The position numbers were made by a program, and so were the translations under genes. A model generated the notes under the pieces. The model was not told where the DNA came from, ran no database searches, and saw nothing but the letters and a program-made list of their open reading frames with translations. A stretch of DNA of 64,000 nucleotides from Penelope pileata (taxonomy: Eukaryota > Chordata > Aves > Galliformes > Cracidae), in contig WBMW01005075.1 in assembly GCA_013396635.1 (NCBI GenBank), positions 27,420-91,419 on the forward strand, given 5' to 3'. Each line of letters begins with the position of its first letter. Positions within the stretch are counted from its first letter, which is position 1. Positions 38,736-50,652 of this stretch are shown piece by piece.

Positions 38736-39493
38736 TCCTGCACCTGGGTCGGAGCAATCCCAAGTACACATACAGGCTGGGCGGAGAATGGCTTGAGAGT
38801 AGCCCTGAGGAGAGGGACTTGGGGGTGTGTGTTGACGAGAAACTCAACATGAGCCGGCAGTGTGCGCTTGCAGCCCAAAAGGCCAACCGCATCCTGGGCT
38901 GCATCAAGAGAAGCGTGGCCAGCAGGTCGAGGGAGGTGATTCTGCCCCTCTACTCTGCTCTCGTGAGACCTCACCTGGAGTATTGTGTCCAGTTCTGGGG
39001 CCCCCAACACAAGAAGGATGTGGAGCTGTTGGAGCGGGTCCAGAGGAGGGCCACGGGGATGATCAGAGGGCTGGAGCACCTCCCCTACGAGGCCAGGCTG
39101 AGAGAGTTGGGACTCTTCAGCCTGGAGAAGAGAAGGCTGCGGGGGGACCTGATAGCAGCCTTCCAGTACCTGAAGGGGCCTACAGGAAAGCTGGGGAGGG
39201 GCTTTTTACAAGGATAGATAATGACAGGACAAGGGGTAATGGTTATAAACTGGAAGAGGATAGATTTAGACTAGATAGAAGGAGGAAATTCTTCCCTGTG
39301 AGGGTGGTGAGACACTGGAACAGGTTGCCCAGAGAAGCTGTGGATGTCCCCTCCCTGGAAGTATTCAAAGCCAGGCTGGATGGGGTTTTGGGCAACGTGG
39401 TCTAGCGGGAGGTGTCCTTGCCCATGGCAGGAGGGTTGGAACAAGATGATCTCTAAGGTCCCTTCCACCCTGAACCATTCTATGATTCTATGA
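38736..39493 (+). mobile_element. Young 5'-truncated CR1 LINE with intact tail
   Basis: It begins at 38736 with TCCTGCACCTGGGTCGGAGC, inside the end of the RT, and runs without large gaps to the tail ATTCTATGATTCTATGA, ending at 39493. It is little diverged from CR1 coding consensus. Its 3' 430 or so bases are nearly the same as the reverse complement of 33947-34393, so the two form a long inverted repeat with about 4.65 kb between the arms. Confidence 0.95.
38819..39405 (+). pseudogene. CR1 ORF2 C-terminus with a single-base frame break
   Basis: The first frame (from 38819) reads DEKLNMSRQCALAAQKANR, LGCIKRSVASRSREVILPL, RPHLEYCVQFWGPQHKKD and GDLIAAFQYLKG, then goes out of frame as PTGKLGRG and stops near 39217. 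The next frame carries AYRKAGEGLFTRIDNDR to the C-terminal LDGVLGNVV near 39405. The shift falls at GAAGGGGCCTAC (about 39172-39183): four G where five restore CR1 register. The same four-G state occurs in the copy at 33947-35601. It encodes no active protein; RT catalytic motifs lie upstream and are absent. Confidence 0.92.
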
Positions 39494-42400
39494 ATAGATA
39501 GCAATACTTTCTATAAGTAAATCTCGCCAAGTTGCAATTGTTGAACAGTAAAAAGTTCACAATTTCGAAGATGGAAGAACATAAAAACTGAAGATGGAGA
39601 ACTGAGCCACATCTCCAGTCATATCCAATAAAGAAATAAAGTTCATGTTTAGAGGTAGCTCTGGAGAGCTCCCCAACACTAAATTTTACTAAAAAAAAAA
39701 AAAAAAATCCGACTTTTATAAAGAACATATTCCATCTCTTCTCTGCTTGAGTCATCACCAAATAGCGCAAAAGACAGCTGCACTTACTTGGTTTTAATGC
39801 CTCAAAGTGCTACTAATTTCATTTATCAATATGTAAGTGCTTTATGACTCCTGAAATCAATACCTTTTAAAACTTAAGAAATTTGGATTCTTCTTCATCT
39901 AAACATAAGAAATATCTTTTTTTTAAACATTCATGTCTGAAAGCTGGTGACTTGGACATTACATGTTTTCTTCCTCTGCCCTCACCTCCAGCTGAGGATG
40001 GCAGTAAAGCAGTAAACATCACTGCAGCAGACGCGTAAGCAGAACAGTTACATCCATAAAAGAGAGCCTTGCTGTTAGAGAAAGATCAATTTTCAAGTTA
40101 CCTTGTCTTTCTACCTTAGAGTCAGATGAAACACATACAAGACTGATGCCAGTTTTAAGCAGATTTGAGAAAGAAACAAAGAGCCTATTGGCTCTCTGAG
40201 GCACGAGGGGATCAGTACTGAAAGTACTGCAAAAGCACAGCAAAAGCACAGAGGAAAATACGGTTATTTTCCATTGCCACATGCAGACAAGGACAACAGT
40301 TCATTTGCTAACACTGTATAATTTCTGAGGCTGGCAGAGAAAAAAGTTCAGAGTTTCTTGAGAATTTGCAATGAATCCCGTAAATATTTCTTCTTTATCT
40401 GGAAAGACTGAAGGATCAAGGCTACAAAATTAGTTTGAGGCAAATAAAAAACAGATTTTGTAGGGAAAAAGGTGAGATACACAAGTGCATTAAATGAGAA
40501 AAACCCATCAGCATTTTTCAAATGTTCTCTAGGCTTGGCCTTAAATTTTAACACTGCCTGGCAACGCAGTGGGTCATCGAGTTTGAACTTAAATATCTCT
40601 GCTACTTTTCAGCTTCTTCATTGGATTGACAACAGCAAAGCTACATACTCATGCACAATTCAGTATAGGAAGGAAACAAGAGCACCAGTATTAACTGTAA
40701 GCTGAGTTTGCATCATGGCATCACCAACAGGGACCACGGTTTTTCTTTAACTCCACGACACAAACACATGGGCAGAGTTTTAAGAGCATTTTAGTGGGAA
40801 CAGAGCATTTGCAGAGGTTGTAGCCAATCACAGGGTTTGTAAATGTTATGTGTTATGGATTTTATTCATAAATTGTGTCTACTGCCAGGTGAAACATAAG
40901 GGCACTGTAAAAACACCTGTAGAGTGATCTTTACTGTAAGCTGTGTAAGTCAACAATATAAGATCACAAATGGAACCAGATAATTAACTGCATTCTGCGC
41001 TAGAACTGCCAGAGGTGAGCACATACTCCTGGAGTCACACCACCTGGTAGATGGTTTCTAACTAAAATGTCAAACTACCCATAGCTTATGGGACACAGGT
41101 TACTCAATCTTCCATCTTATGCCGCCAAGAAAACAAAAGCCCTCTCAGCATCTTGAAAATTCTGGACTGTCTTCAGTTTTTCCACTAATTAAATGAATTT
41201 AATCAACGATAATAGATAGATCAGAAACAGTCTAATGCAAGAATTGCTGTGCATTGCAAGTTTGGAATTTCTGGCTCTGAAGATTGAGCAAAGACATTTC
41301 TAACAGCTTTCTGTAGCTATGTGACAGCCTGGAAGCAAATTACAAATTTCAAGCTCATTTTTCTGAGCTGTTCCACATCCTCAAGATTATACAGCCATTA
41401 TTACTGTAGCTCCTACAAATAAGAAGACTTCCCCCAGTATTCTGAAACCTTTTCTTGGGGAAGTTTCTGTTTTCTTATCAGCAGGAGTATTCATTAGATT
41501 TTGTTCTCAGAACAAAATTGGTTTCATAATCTACCTTGCCAAAAGTAGCAATCTCACTTGTGTATGGAAATTCAGACAGACTTGAACCAGGACTGTGCTC
41601 TCTGAGGCCACCTAGGCCTTCACTTACCTCCTCTAAATTGGAATGAAAAAAACCTCTTCTCTTAATCTCAATCTCAAACATTTTTGCATTCAGGCTACAG
41701 CCTGTCCTACTTACCTTTTTGGCAATTGTTAGAGACTTGCAAATCTGCTTTATGTGAACACTAAACTTAATTCACTTAATTCAAGTATGCTAGATGGTAC
41801 ATGCAAGCTTCCTTGTTTACTGAGAAACAGAAGAGTAAAATCTCATCAGAACAGAAAGTGGCTGAGAGGTGGTTGATAAACAAGAGAAATAAGTTACAAC
41901 TGCATGTTTGCACCTCATTGCAGTTCCTCCAACATCACTGAGTCTTTTAATTGCCCTCTTTTTTTCAAGACACTACGAATTACTCTTCTAGTTTGGGAGG
42001 GGGGAAAAATGGGTATCTAAATGCATCATGCCAAAAGCAAAGGCCTGAAAAGGCAAATGAAGGGAATACAGTAACGTATAGATGCTCAACGCTGCCACCT
42101 CCTACCTCTCTAGTGGGAACATATCACTTGCATTGACCAAATCTCACTGTTGTCACTCCACAAACATGACTCCTTTTCAGAATGAAAACAAAAAAGGGTT
42201 AAACTGAGGGGGAAGTGGAAGCACCATCATGCTTCCTTAAACATCCATTTAAAGCGCTGGTCCTGCCCGCATGCTACACAGGCTGCACTGAATCTATAGC
42301 TTGAATTGATGGATTGATCTAGCTCAACTAGAAGAAAAGTTTTTCTTCTCATCTAGTCTGTTTTGGTATTAAAGATGAGGAAGACATTCACAATGATAAA

Positions 42401-44041
42401 CTTAGAAAGATGAGTGGCATACTTACTGAAGTAAACAGAGCAATACATCTAAGGCCTAGATTTCTTCACATTCCTGAATGTGTAGAGTCTGTTAAAACTA
42501 GGAGGGGGAAAAAAAAACCTGGGGCCTGTTACTTCAACAACTAAAAAATAATAATTTGAGATGTTCAGACCTCTATATTCTCTGTAGAATGATGAATATG
42601 TATTATGATCTCAGTTTCAGCCAGATTCCATTTTGATTTTGAACAAATGGTTGCAGAAAAAATAATTTAAAGTACTGCCATTTGTAAATCTCTCCTTTTA
42701 AAGCACCTAGAGATTCAAGAGAAATTAATTTAAATGAAATAAAATTAAATTATTATAGCAACATTTTAATATCGTCTGCCTCTTGTCAGAAGTATTGCAT
42801 TAACAGATTTAATAAAACAGCACTTTCATAATTTTTGTCTTGCATTGACATACAAAATACTACAAAATCCTTCAAATTTCAGTATAAAGAAGGAACAAAA
42901 TAAACAGAGTAACGTACCCTCAGAAAGAATCTATTCATAGCATTCTCATTCAAAGGGGGAAAAAAAAAAGCTCCCTCAAAGACAGGCTATCGAGAAGACC
43001 TTAATGGTTAAAAAGGAAAATGTACAACCAATAAATAAGAGGGAAAACCAGAAAAGAGCAATACCTTCCATAGGAAAGATTTTAATTGAATTTGATGAAA
43101 TCTGCAGAATGACAAAAACAAAACGCTGAGAGACAACACTGGGCAACAGTAGTTAATTTATCCTAACAAGTTTCAAGCATAAATGCTAACTGTAGATTGT
43201 GTGTAAAAACACACAATAAATATTCCATATGATAAAGTGCCTTACTTTATCTTCCTAGTAAAAAAGTACAGCAGAACACAGTCTCACTTCTCACATTCCT
43301 CCAGGAAGATATTGTGCACAGATAATGTGCCATTTCTGAGGCCCACAGACCTTTTCTACAGCCTCTACTACAAAAGATTTTTTGTATATGCCTCCTGTGG
43401 TTATGGAGAACTATCTCAGCTGTTTAGAAAGCTCTTTCCTAGGTGGCCTAGGGAATCTCTGTATTCATCTCAGTGGGAAAGAATGTGTGACTGTGTGCCT
43501 GTATAGATAATTATTTATAAACTATTCAAAGAGATAGAGATGTTAATATACACAGCATGTGTTTTTTGGGATCAGTCTTTGTTTGCAAATCAGCAGCATA
43601 ATTAGCACACATTATCAGGATTAATTTCTACGCCCTCTACTGGCTATTTCATCCCAGAGCCAAAAAATAACACTGCTAGTCTGTAACAAGCCCCCAGAGT
43701 ATTGGGCTGCAACTCAACAACAAACCTGCAACCAAATGATACTGTTAAAGGGGACACTCACAGATATCTGACATCATACAGGTCAGTTTGTAAGTGGCTA
43801 TTTCTAAACATTTCCTTAATTTGTTAAAACCTAAGAATGGAAAGAAAATAAACTTCCTATTGCACTAGCTTGTTTTACGTGTCTAATTCACAGAAATTCC
43901 ATTCCTTCAGGTTTAGAAATGCAATTAAACATTTTAAACTCTAAATCACTGTAATACATGCTGTTAATCCTATTTTTAATTGAAGCCTCCTTTTTTCTCC
44001 TTCTCATTGCGAACTCCAACAGCAACCAAGCTGTTGAGCAG
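39494..44041. other. AT-rich non-coding stretch
   Basis: No coding exon, RNA gene or repeat was recognised beyond short A runs (for example 39690-39707 and 42961-42969). Frames of 60 to 97 codons here are chance translations. Confidence 0.5.
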
Positions 44042-44255
44042 TCTACAATCACAGAACTACTGGGTTTGGGAAGCCATGTTTGGCAGGCCCCCTGATCCAA
44101 GCCCGCCTGCAGCAGGGCTGGATCCACAGTAAGGTCAGGCTGCTCAAGTCATTGTCCCATTTACTCCTGCACATCTGCACGGCTGGCAGCTCTGCAGCCT
44201 CCCTGGTAACTCATTCCAGTGCTCAACCACTCTCACAGTGACAAGTTTTGCATGA
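44042..44255 (-). mobile_element. Diverged CR1 3' fragment
   Basis: The segment opens with ACAATCACAGAACTACTGGG and keeps the reversed CR1 order: TTGGGAAGCCA (for TTGGAAGGGACC), CCCCCTGATCCAAGCCCGCC, GGCTGCTCAAG, AGCCTCCCTGGTAACTCATT and CCAGTGCTCAACCACTCTCACAGT. Many substitutions and small indels suggest an older insertion than the copies at 34 and 39 kb. Confidence 0.8.
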
Positions 44256-46619
44256 CATATGTAAAAGCTATATCAGAACCAAAGCAAATGTAATTCAAAG
44301 TCTGGGTATAAACCAACAGCAAATTTTAACAATCAAAAAAGTTCTTTACCAAAAATCATGTGATCTGATAGCAATTATTAATCACAAGCGGAGTATTTCC
44401 AAAGCAACATAAATGTAACTAATAGCTTAAATCACCTGAAAGAAACAAAGACCAATTTACATTTGAATTTTGAAGGCATAATACCTTCACTACGCTGAAT
44501 TTCATCTGAAGCAGACAAAATATACTATATATCTATGTAAATACATATATGTATTTCACTGAGCTCATTTTGAGTTCATTTTGTGGAGCTCAAATATCAT
44601 TCATATATCCACACATTTTCTGATTATCTCTACTGGAGAAGTAATTTAAGCACTATTTTTAAATGTCAGCTTCTGACAAAGAACTGTTTAAATGACCTTA
44701 ACTGGAGTGACTTGTAGTAAATATGAATGTACTAGTACAAATTACTTTCAGTTAATGGAAAGAGGGGCAAATTTCCTTCACCTTGCTCAGTACTTTTTTT
44801 TAAATTTACTTATTTTAAATAAGAGGCTATAGTTATGTAGATGGGCAATACAAACTTTGATTCTTATATACAGATTAGAAATGTAAACCCTTAGTGCTTG
44901 CCACAACTGCTAACTTCAGAACTGATTTTGATTATCTCAGAAAAGCATTCAGAGCTGGAGATGTGTGACATAGAGCACTACTGCCCCCTAATGAGCCAAT
45001 CCACAAAAGCTCTTCCACAACACCATTCTGCTTAAAAATTTGAAAAAATTGACTTTGTTCTATCCATGAGTTACTAAAAAAATAAAGTTTAGTGACAAAA
45101 GAAGACAAACATTATGAACCTATACACTAAACTCATGCAAAATTTTTGTGCAATAGGCACATAAGTATAGGGAGAAACATGAGAATACCTAGTATTAAGG
45201 ATTTTCAGATAACTTAATATCCATTGCGCAAAGGCATCACAATGATGCAAAACACTGAACAAAAATTGATCTTCAAACTCTTCTATCAGTTTATGGGTAG
45301 GCACTATCCAACCTTAAACCTATTCTCTATCAGGATGTAATCATACATTTAAAAAAAAAAAAAANTATGTTTATACCAACACAGACTTTAAAATTTCGGT
45401 ATCTGAAATGTGAGAACATTGGTATGTTTTTCTTGTTGTACTGTTCTGTCTAAATGCTAATACAAGACTACTCCAGGCTTGTAATTATGGCAAATTAATT
45501 CTGACATGACTATCTAGCTACACCCACAAAAATAAACAGAATCAATAAAAAATTCACTTGCTGAATTCTGTTTGTAAAGGAAGTAAGCAAACAAACTGTG
45601 TCATGTGGAAACAATGTTTTTCTCTTGTTTTCTTATAATTACTGTCACAGATTTGAATCAGTATGCTGTGCCGCTCAATGTAATTAGGGTATAAAATATT
45701 GCTTGATTCTTATATGTATCTTTCAAAAAGAAAGATTGCAGTGAACAGTTTAAAAAAATGTAACTCCACTGCAGGTCCTGGCAAGAAGCACAAATAGAAG
45801 CTGTGTTTTCTCTTTTATTCTACCACAAATCACAAATTCCACTTGTATTAGTAAAATCACTGCGATTTAAATGAAGTACAAAAGCAGAACCACGTTCCAA
45901 TTTTTCTCTTCAAGCCTTTTACACTGACTCTTTCACTGCTTAACATTCAGAGACACCACAGAAGACTCCTGTTTACAGACATTAGCAAGATAAGGTGAAC
46001 AAATGTTTGTGTACTTAATTTAAAACATGCTAACACAAGACACAGCGTAACTAATGGAAGTCATTTTTATCTGTAATTTTTGGCACTGAAACACCACCAG
46101 TCACTAAAAGCTCAGAATGCAAGGCTTTACCTTAAAATCTCCAAATATTGGCTTTCTGTGGCCTTGCACATATCATATCATCATTCATATAAACACATCA
46201 GCAGCACAAAAAGGCTGAACGACGAGTAGTATCTTACGTAACTATTCATGCAAGATGGCAACAAGGAGCTGGGCATTAATTCTAAGTACCACCAATCACA
46301 AGTTTCATGCTAAAATAAAGTATCTAGAAATATATTTTATAGACCCAAAATAGCCATATTTCATAATATTTTTCCATTACATCACAGCCCAGAGTTGATA
46401 GTGCAGCTGTCAGCTCCACAATCTGCTTAATGTATATGCTACTACATCAGTATAATTCCAAATGCTTCACTGTTTAATAGTGTAATTTTACAAAATAGAA
46501 ATATGAAAACACTGGTGAGAGACTAATTAATATCAAGAGTTCCAACTGATGCCTCAAAGACTCATACAAAAGGCCAACACCACAATTCATTCCAACTCTG
46601 CCAAGCATGTTTTACTTAC
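44256..46619. other. AT-rich intron-like stretch just 3' of the 46.6 kb exon
   Basis: This directly follows the donor site of the COMMD10 exon at 46620 on the minus strand and is therefore the start of the next intron. No other exon was recognised. A poly-A run with an uncalled base is at 45351-45365. Confidence 0.6.
45351..45365. repeat. Poly-A run ending in an N
   Basis: Fourteen A residues followed by an uncalled base at 45365. The N probably marks uncertain run length. Confidence 0.85.
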
Positions 46620-46730
46620 TTTTGAATCGTCATTGCTCACACCTAGCTCTAGCAGAGCTCGAGGAGATTTCAGCTTTGCTTGTGTGGACTCAGCCATTTG
46701 AAGATTAAGCTGCCAACCAATTGTTTCAAG
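46620..46730 (-). CDS. COMMD10: COMMD10 exon, start of COMM domain
   Basis: The minus strand gives 37 codons in phase 0 at both ends, starting LETIGWQLNLQMAESTQAKL and ending LGVSNDDSK. The order and spacing match COMMD10 residues of about 134-170 (family length about 202). This is the N-terminal half of the COMM domain, with its conserved tryptophan at exon residue 6 and the LNLQMA strand. COMM domains pair with each other to build the COMMD ring of the Commander (CCC) complex, which works with retriever and WASH in recycling cargo from endosomes; COMMD proteins have also been linked to NF-kappaB control. The acceptor is TTTTATAG at 46731-46738 and the donor is GTAAGT directly below 46620. 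The upstream exon is 13 kb away. The final coding exon or exons were not found below it. Confidence 0.96.
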
Positions 46731-47532
46731 CTATAAAACAGAAATTTAGATTACAATCAGATAGTACAGAAGCACTGAGGAGGTCAACTTTCAGTATCTG
46801 TCAATGGTTTGTCAGTGAATACAATGTCATGCTCTACAAGTAAGCATTGAGCATTCTAATAAAATGCATATGCTGTAAATTCTCCTGGACTCCAAGTCAG
46901 GCTTGTTTCAGTCTTGCCAAACATCAGTTCAAACTGCCTGTGGCCTTTGAAAATAAAAGTAACTTCAAATGCCTCACATGGGCTGGAACTAGGCTACAAA
47001 GAAAAGTGAAGTATCCAAACTAAGGTGCACTCCACCTTCTTCCAAAAGTTGATCAAAGTAGATGATTCTATTTTTATGCTGTATTTCTTTTTATTTTGGG
47101 AAAAATTAATAACTAATCAGTAAATTCTAAAACACCTACAAATGGTAATTTCTTTACCAACAGATCTACTTGTGTGTTCCACCCTATATGGAAGTTTAGA
47201 ACAAAGATATTTCCAGGTATTTTTAAATCGTTACTAATGAAAAGCCAAAAAGTAGGCTTTTCTGTCTGCATCAGAATTTTTAGCGGAAATCTACTCAAAA
47301 ATCCATTCCAGAATTCTTTTCAACCATTAATCTAAAGTGATATTCAAACAATATCAAGCTACACCTCACACATAAAGCATGTAATGACAGAACTACAAGC
47401 CTTCCAGGAAATAACCTACCTAGCCTTCTTGAATAAAGAGAAGTAGAGATATGAAGCCTCACCATCTGGCAAATTAATCTACATGCAATCTTTTTATTCT
47501 AGTCTCTCCCTTCTGCTAGTAAATATTGTGTG

Positions 47533-47600
47533 ATAGGAGGACGGTTGGACTAGATGATCTTGTAGGTCCTTTCCAACCTAGTATTTCTATGATTCTATGG
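47533..47600 (+). mobile_element. CR1 3' tail fragment
   Basis: GGTTGGACTAGATGATCTTG then TAGGTCCTTTCCAACC and a tail TTTCTATGATTCTATGG give the last 65 or so bases of a CR1. The element is truncated to little more than its 3' UTR and lies antisense to COMMD10. Confidence 0.88.
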
Positions 47601-48299
47601 TTGTGGTTGAGTTAGTAAAAATCAAAGTGTGCCACATTTCTTAAGCTCTTTCTAGTCCAACACTTCAGCTAAGATCAACAGCATCAAGCCATCCAAGAGG
47701 CACTGTACTGGGAACACAATGTCAAGGCCACTACATGCCCTGCTCTCCTGCAGTGACAGTAATCTCTACATGAAAGACAGGATAGAAAGCGAGCAGTTGA
47801 AAACTTTTTCATGGAAACAGCCCAAGACAGAACTTTCAAAACTTACTGTAACCATACCACATATTTCCACCACTGCCAATCCATACTTCATTCTATAGTT
47901 AAAAAAGTAAATTAATCTAAACACAGGAAAGTATGCTCACAACACATCTGGGTAAAGCTGAAATGCTGTAAATCCAGTCTAGGCCATTTTGTAGTTGGTG
48001 CAGTTTTAGTAACAGATAAATTTTCTAATATAATTTTCTGTTTTGACTTCTTCTGACCTCTATTGGTTGAAAAAAATAATAAGGCACTACTCATCTCACT
48101 TGAACGTACAGCACAATCAAAAAGCACAGTCATTTCTGAGGAAGTGCTTAAACCTCTCATACAAAGCATGGACAAGGCCCCTGACCTGGCCAGAATCTGG
48201 CACTTTCCTAGAAACACCAGGAAATAGTGGCAGAAAGACACACACTTGGAAAATATTTTTCTTGCTACAAACTTTGACAAAAGTAACTGAAGAAATCAA

Positions 48300-48397
48300 A
48301 GAATCACAGAATTGTAGGGGTTGGAAGGGACCTCGAGAGATCATCGAGTCCAACCCCCCTGCCAAAGGAGGCTCGCTGCAGCAGGTCACTGAAATAA
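48300..48397 (-). mobile_element. CR1 3' tail fragment
   Basis: The reversed CR1 end AGAATCACAGAATTGTAGGG is followed by GTTGGAAGGGACCTCGAGAG, ATCATCGAGTCCAACCCCCC and CTGCCAAAGGAGGCTCGCTG, a form typical of the CR1 subfamilies with a CTACAGCAGGTC block. About 100 bases remain. It lies in the same sense as COMMD10. Confidence 0.9.
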
Positions 48398-49200
48398 CCA
48401 CTGGTTCTCTCAGAAGCATAAAAATCTCAGCATCTTACTCTACTTGAGACTTTAAATCAAGAAGAAGAAAGAAGTTCAGTTCAAGAATCCTATCAGTATT
48501 GGTAACAGTTAACAGAGAAAGAACCAAACGATGAACTACGAATTGGTGGTCAGGGCAGTCCAAAGCAGACAGCAAAAAAAAAACACTGGCTGTCTTGACA
48601 AAACACCTATATCCATCTAACCACTACACTCAAACTTAGAGATAGTGAGTGAGCTCTGGAACGTGGCAGCTGCAGTCGCTAAGGTTCAAGTCTTAGCACT
48701 GCTCTGTGTAGAAAGGAATTTCAGTTACTCAAATGCTTTATTGTAGCGACACAGAAACCATGACTTAGAGAGGCTAGCAGCTTATCAAGGATTACAAAAC
48801 ACTGCATCTAGAGATGAGGACAATATCCTAGGAAGACTGACTTTTAAGACTTTGCTAAAGCTGTTAAATAGCATACCATATGTGGCATGAGAAACAAACC
48901 ATCAGTAGTAAGAAAATTCAAATTTATGTCTTCTATCTCACTTTTAATACACATCTATCACGGAATATTGTAGAGGGCTCAGAAAAGGCACAAGGCATGT
49001 GGTAGCACAGTGGTCTGAGTTCATAGTTGAATGCAGCCATAACTCTTTTTTCATTATTGCTTTACCTTAAAATTATTTTTTTTTCCTGCATGATCCATGT
49101 GCATTTCTGTTTTAAATAGATTTGCAGGAAAACAGGTTTTGATTACCAAACACCATGCTGCCTAAGGCTTCAAAATGGCCTGCCTATTTATTTTCTTGAA

Positions 49201-49224
49201 ATATAATAATATAATAATATATAT
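49201..49224. repeat. Short ATAATA tandem repeat
   Basis: ATATAATAATATAATAATAT followed by ATAT: a small AT-only tandem array inside the intron. Confidence 0.75.
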
Positions 49225-50224
49225 GTATTTGGCTACGGTCAGGTTTACTTGGACATTCAACATTCTGAAACATCAGTTAACCTTCTGAGAGTGTTGACAT
49301 GTTGCTACAAGGTATTGGTGTCAGGGCACAGTATTTGGAAGCCACGAAGTGGTACATATTTTAGGGACAAGTTCTTCAAGAGATGAAAGGACTGTAAAGT
49401 TATTTTCACTTCCAATATAAAACTACAGAAAACAAATATTGTGATAGACTACAAAGTGCTGCCATCTTTGATAACACTGACACACATGTGAAAAGTATTT
49501 ATTAGGGGAGAAGTGTTTCTCCAAAATTAGCATGGAAATAAAGCCATGTTTTTAGCCTTTTTTTTACAGTTTCTAATCAGCAGTTTAGAAATAAGCAAGC
49601 AACCCTGTCATTGCAACAACAAACTATGTTGAAAATGTACTATTTGGCTCTTTAAGTTTTCATTTGGAATGTGACACATATTTAACCACAGAGTTATGTT
49701 TTGAAAACAAAGCAACAGTGCAGGCTGGAAAACAAGAAAGGAAAAAAAGGAAAATAGTAAATAAAACCAATAGTAAGTACATATGAAAATCTTTCAAATC
49801 TGCCCCATGAATCCTACTGCAAAAGACTCAGAACAACAAAGAAACCATAATACTTTCCATGTGCATTTTTTTCTGCTTGGGCTTCTGAAGAAGACACCAT
49901 GACAGACAAGAGTAATGAATGTAAAAGAACTTACGCACAGCCACCTCCCTTCCAATGTCTAGTATTAGTCACAGAAAAGTTAAACAAGCTGTACAACTCC
50001 TACAAATATATTGCTTCCCTATGGCCATCTACACCTGTCCCAGGGTCACCATAATACCAGCCAGCTGGCAGCTCCCCTAATGCAAAAGGATCTGACCCTT
50101 CATCCACAGACTACTGTGACCTTTACAGATACAGGAACACATTTTTTCTTTGATAATATAGGGGCACGTACATTGGAAAATGGTAAAATCTGGTACTGTA
50201 AAAGGGTACTGTGTTTACATGGCA

Positions 50225-50511
50225 AGGTTTGGTAGCAGGGGGCTGCAGGGGTGGCCTCTGTGAGCAGAGCCAGCACTGCCCCATGTCAGGTCAGAGCCAG
50301 CTCCAGCTGCTGCAACAGGGACCTGACGCTGCCAGAGCTGAGCCAGGAGCGACGCTGGGTGTGCTCTGGGAGAGCAGACTGAGGAATGGAAACACTGCTG
50401 CCCAACAGCAGCTGGGGGAGAGGGGTGAGAAATGTGAGAGAAGCAGCCCTGCAGGCACCCAGGTCAGCGCAGGAGGGCAGGAGGAGCTCCAGGTGTGGAG
50501 CAGAAGTAGAT
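50225..50511. other. GC-rich segment of unknown origin joined to a CR1 end
   Basis: About 285 bases rich in CAGGAG, GCTGCAG and CTCCAG words, ending AGAAGTAGATCC just before the CR1 fragment. A plus-strand frame (50211-50801) runs through both but has no recognisable domain. The sequence is unlike the surrounding intron and looks like a repeat brought in with, or next to, the CR1. I cannot name its family, and no terminal repeats are visible. Confidence 0.45.
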
Positions 50512-50652
50512 CCCGGGAGGTGCTCAAGGCCAGGTTGGATGGGGCTCTGGGCAGCTTGATTCAGTGGGAGGCAACCCTGCCCATGGCAGTGGGGGGTTGG
50601 AGCTGGATGGGCTTAAGAACCCTCCAAACTAAGGCATTCTGTGATTCTATGA
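50512..50652 (+). mobile_element. CR1 3' fragment with tail
   Basis: The plus strand reads GGGAGGTGCTCAAGGCCAGG, TTGGATGGGGCTCTGGGCAG, CCCTGCCCATGGCAG, GGGTTGGAGCTGGATGGGCT and ends CATTCTGTGATTCTATGA. This is the CR1 3' end with its octamer tail, 5' truncated to about 140 bases. Confidence 0.92.

Noticed and set aside
48043..48447. A 134-codon plus-strand frame within the COMMD10 intron
   Set aside because: It overlaps a CR1 remnant antisense and carries no recognisable motif.
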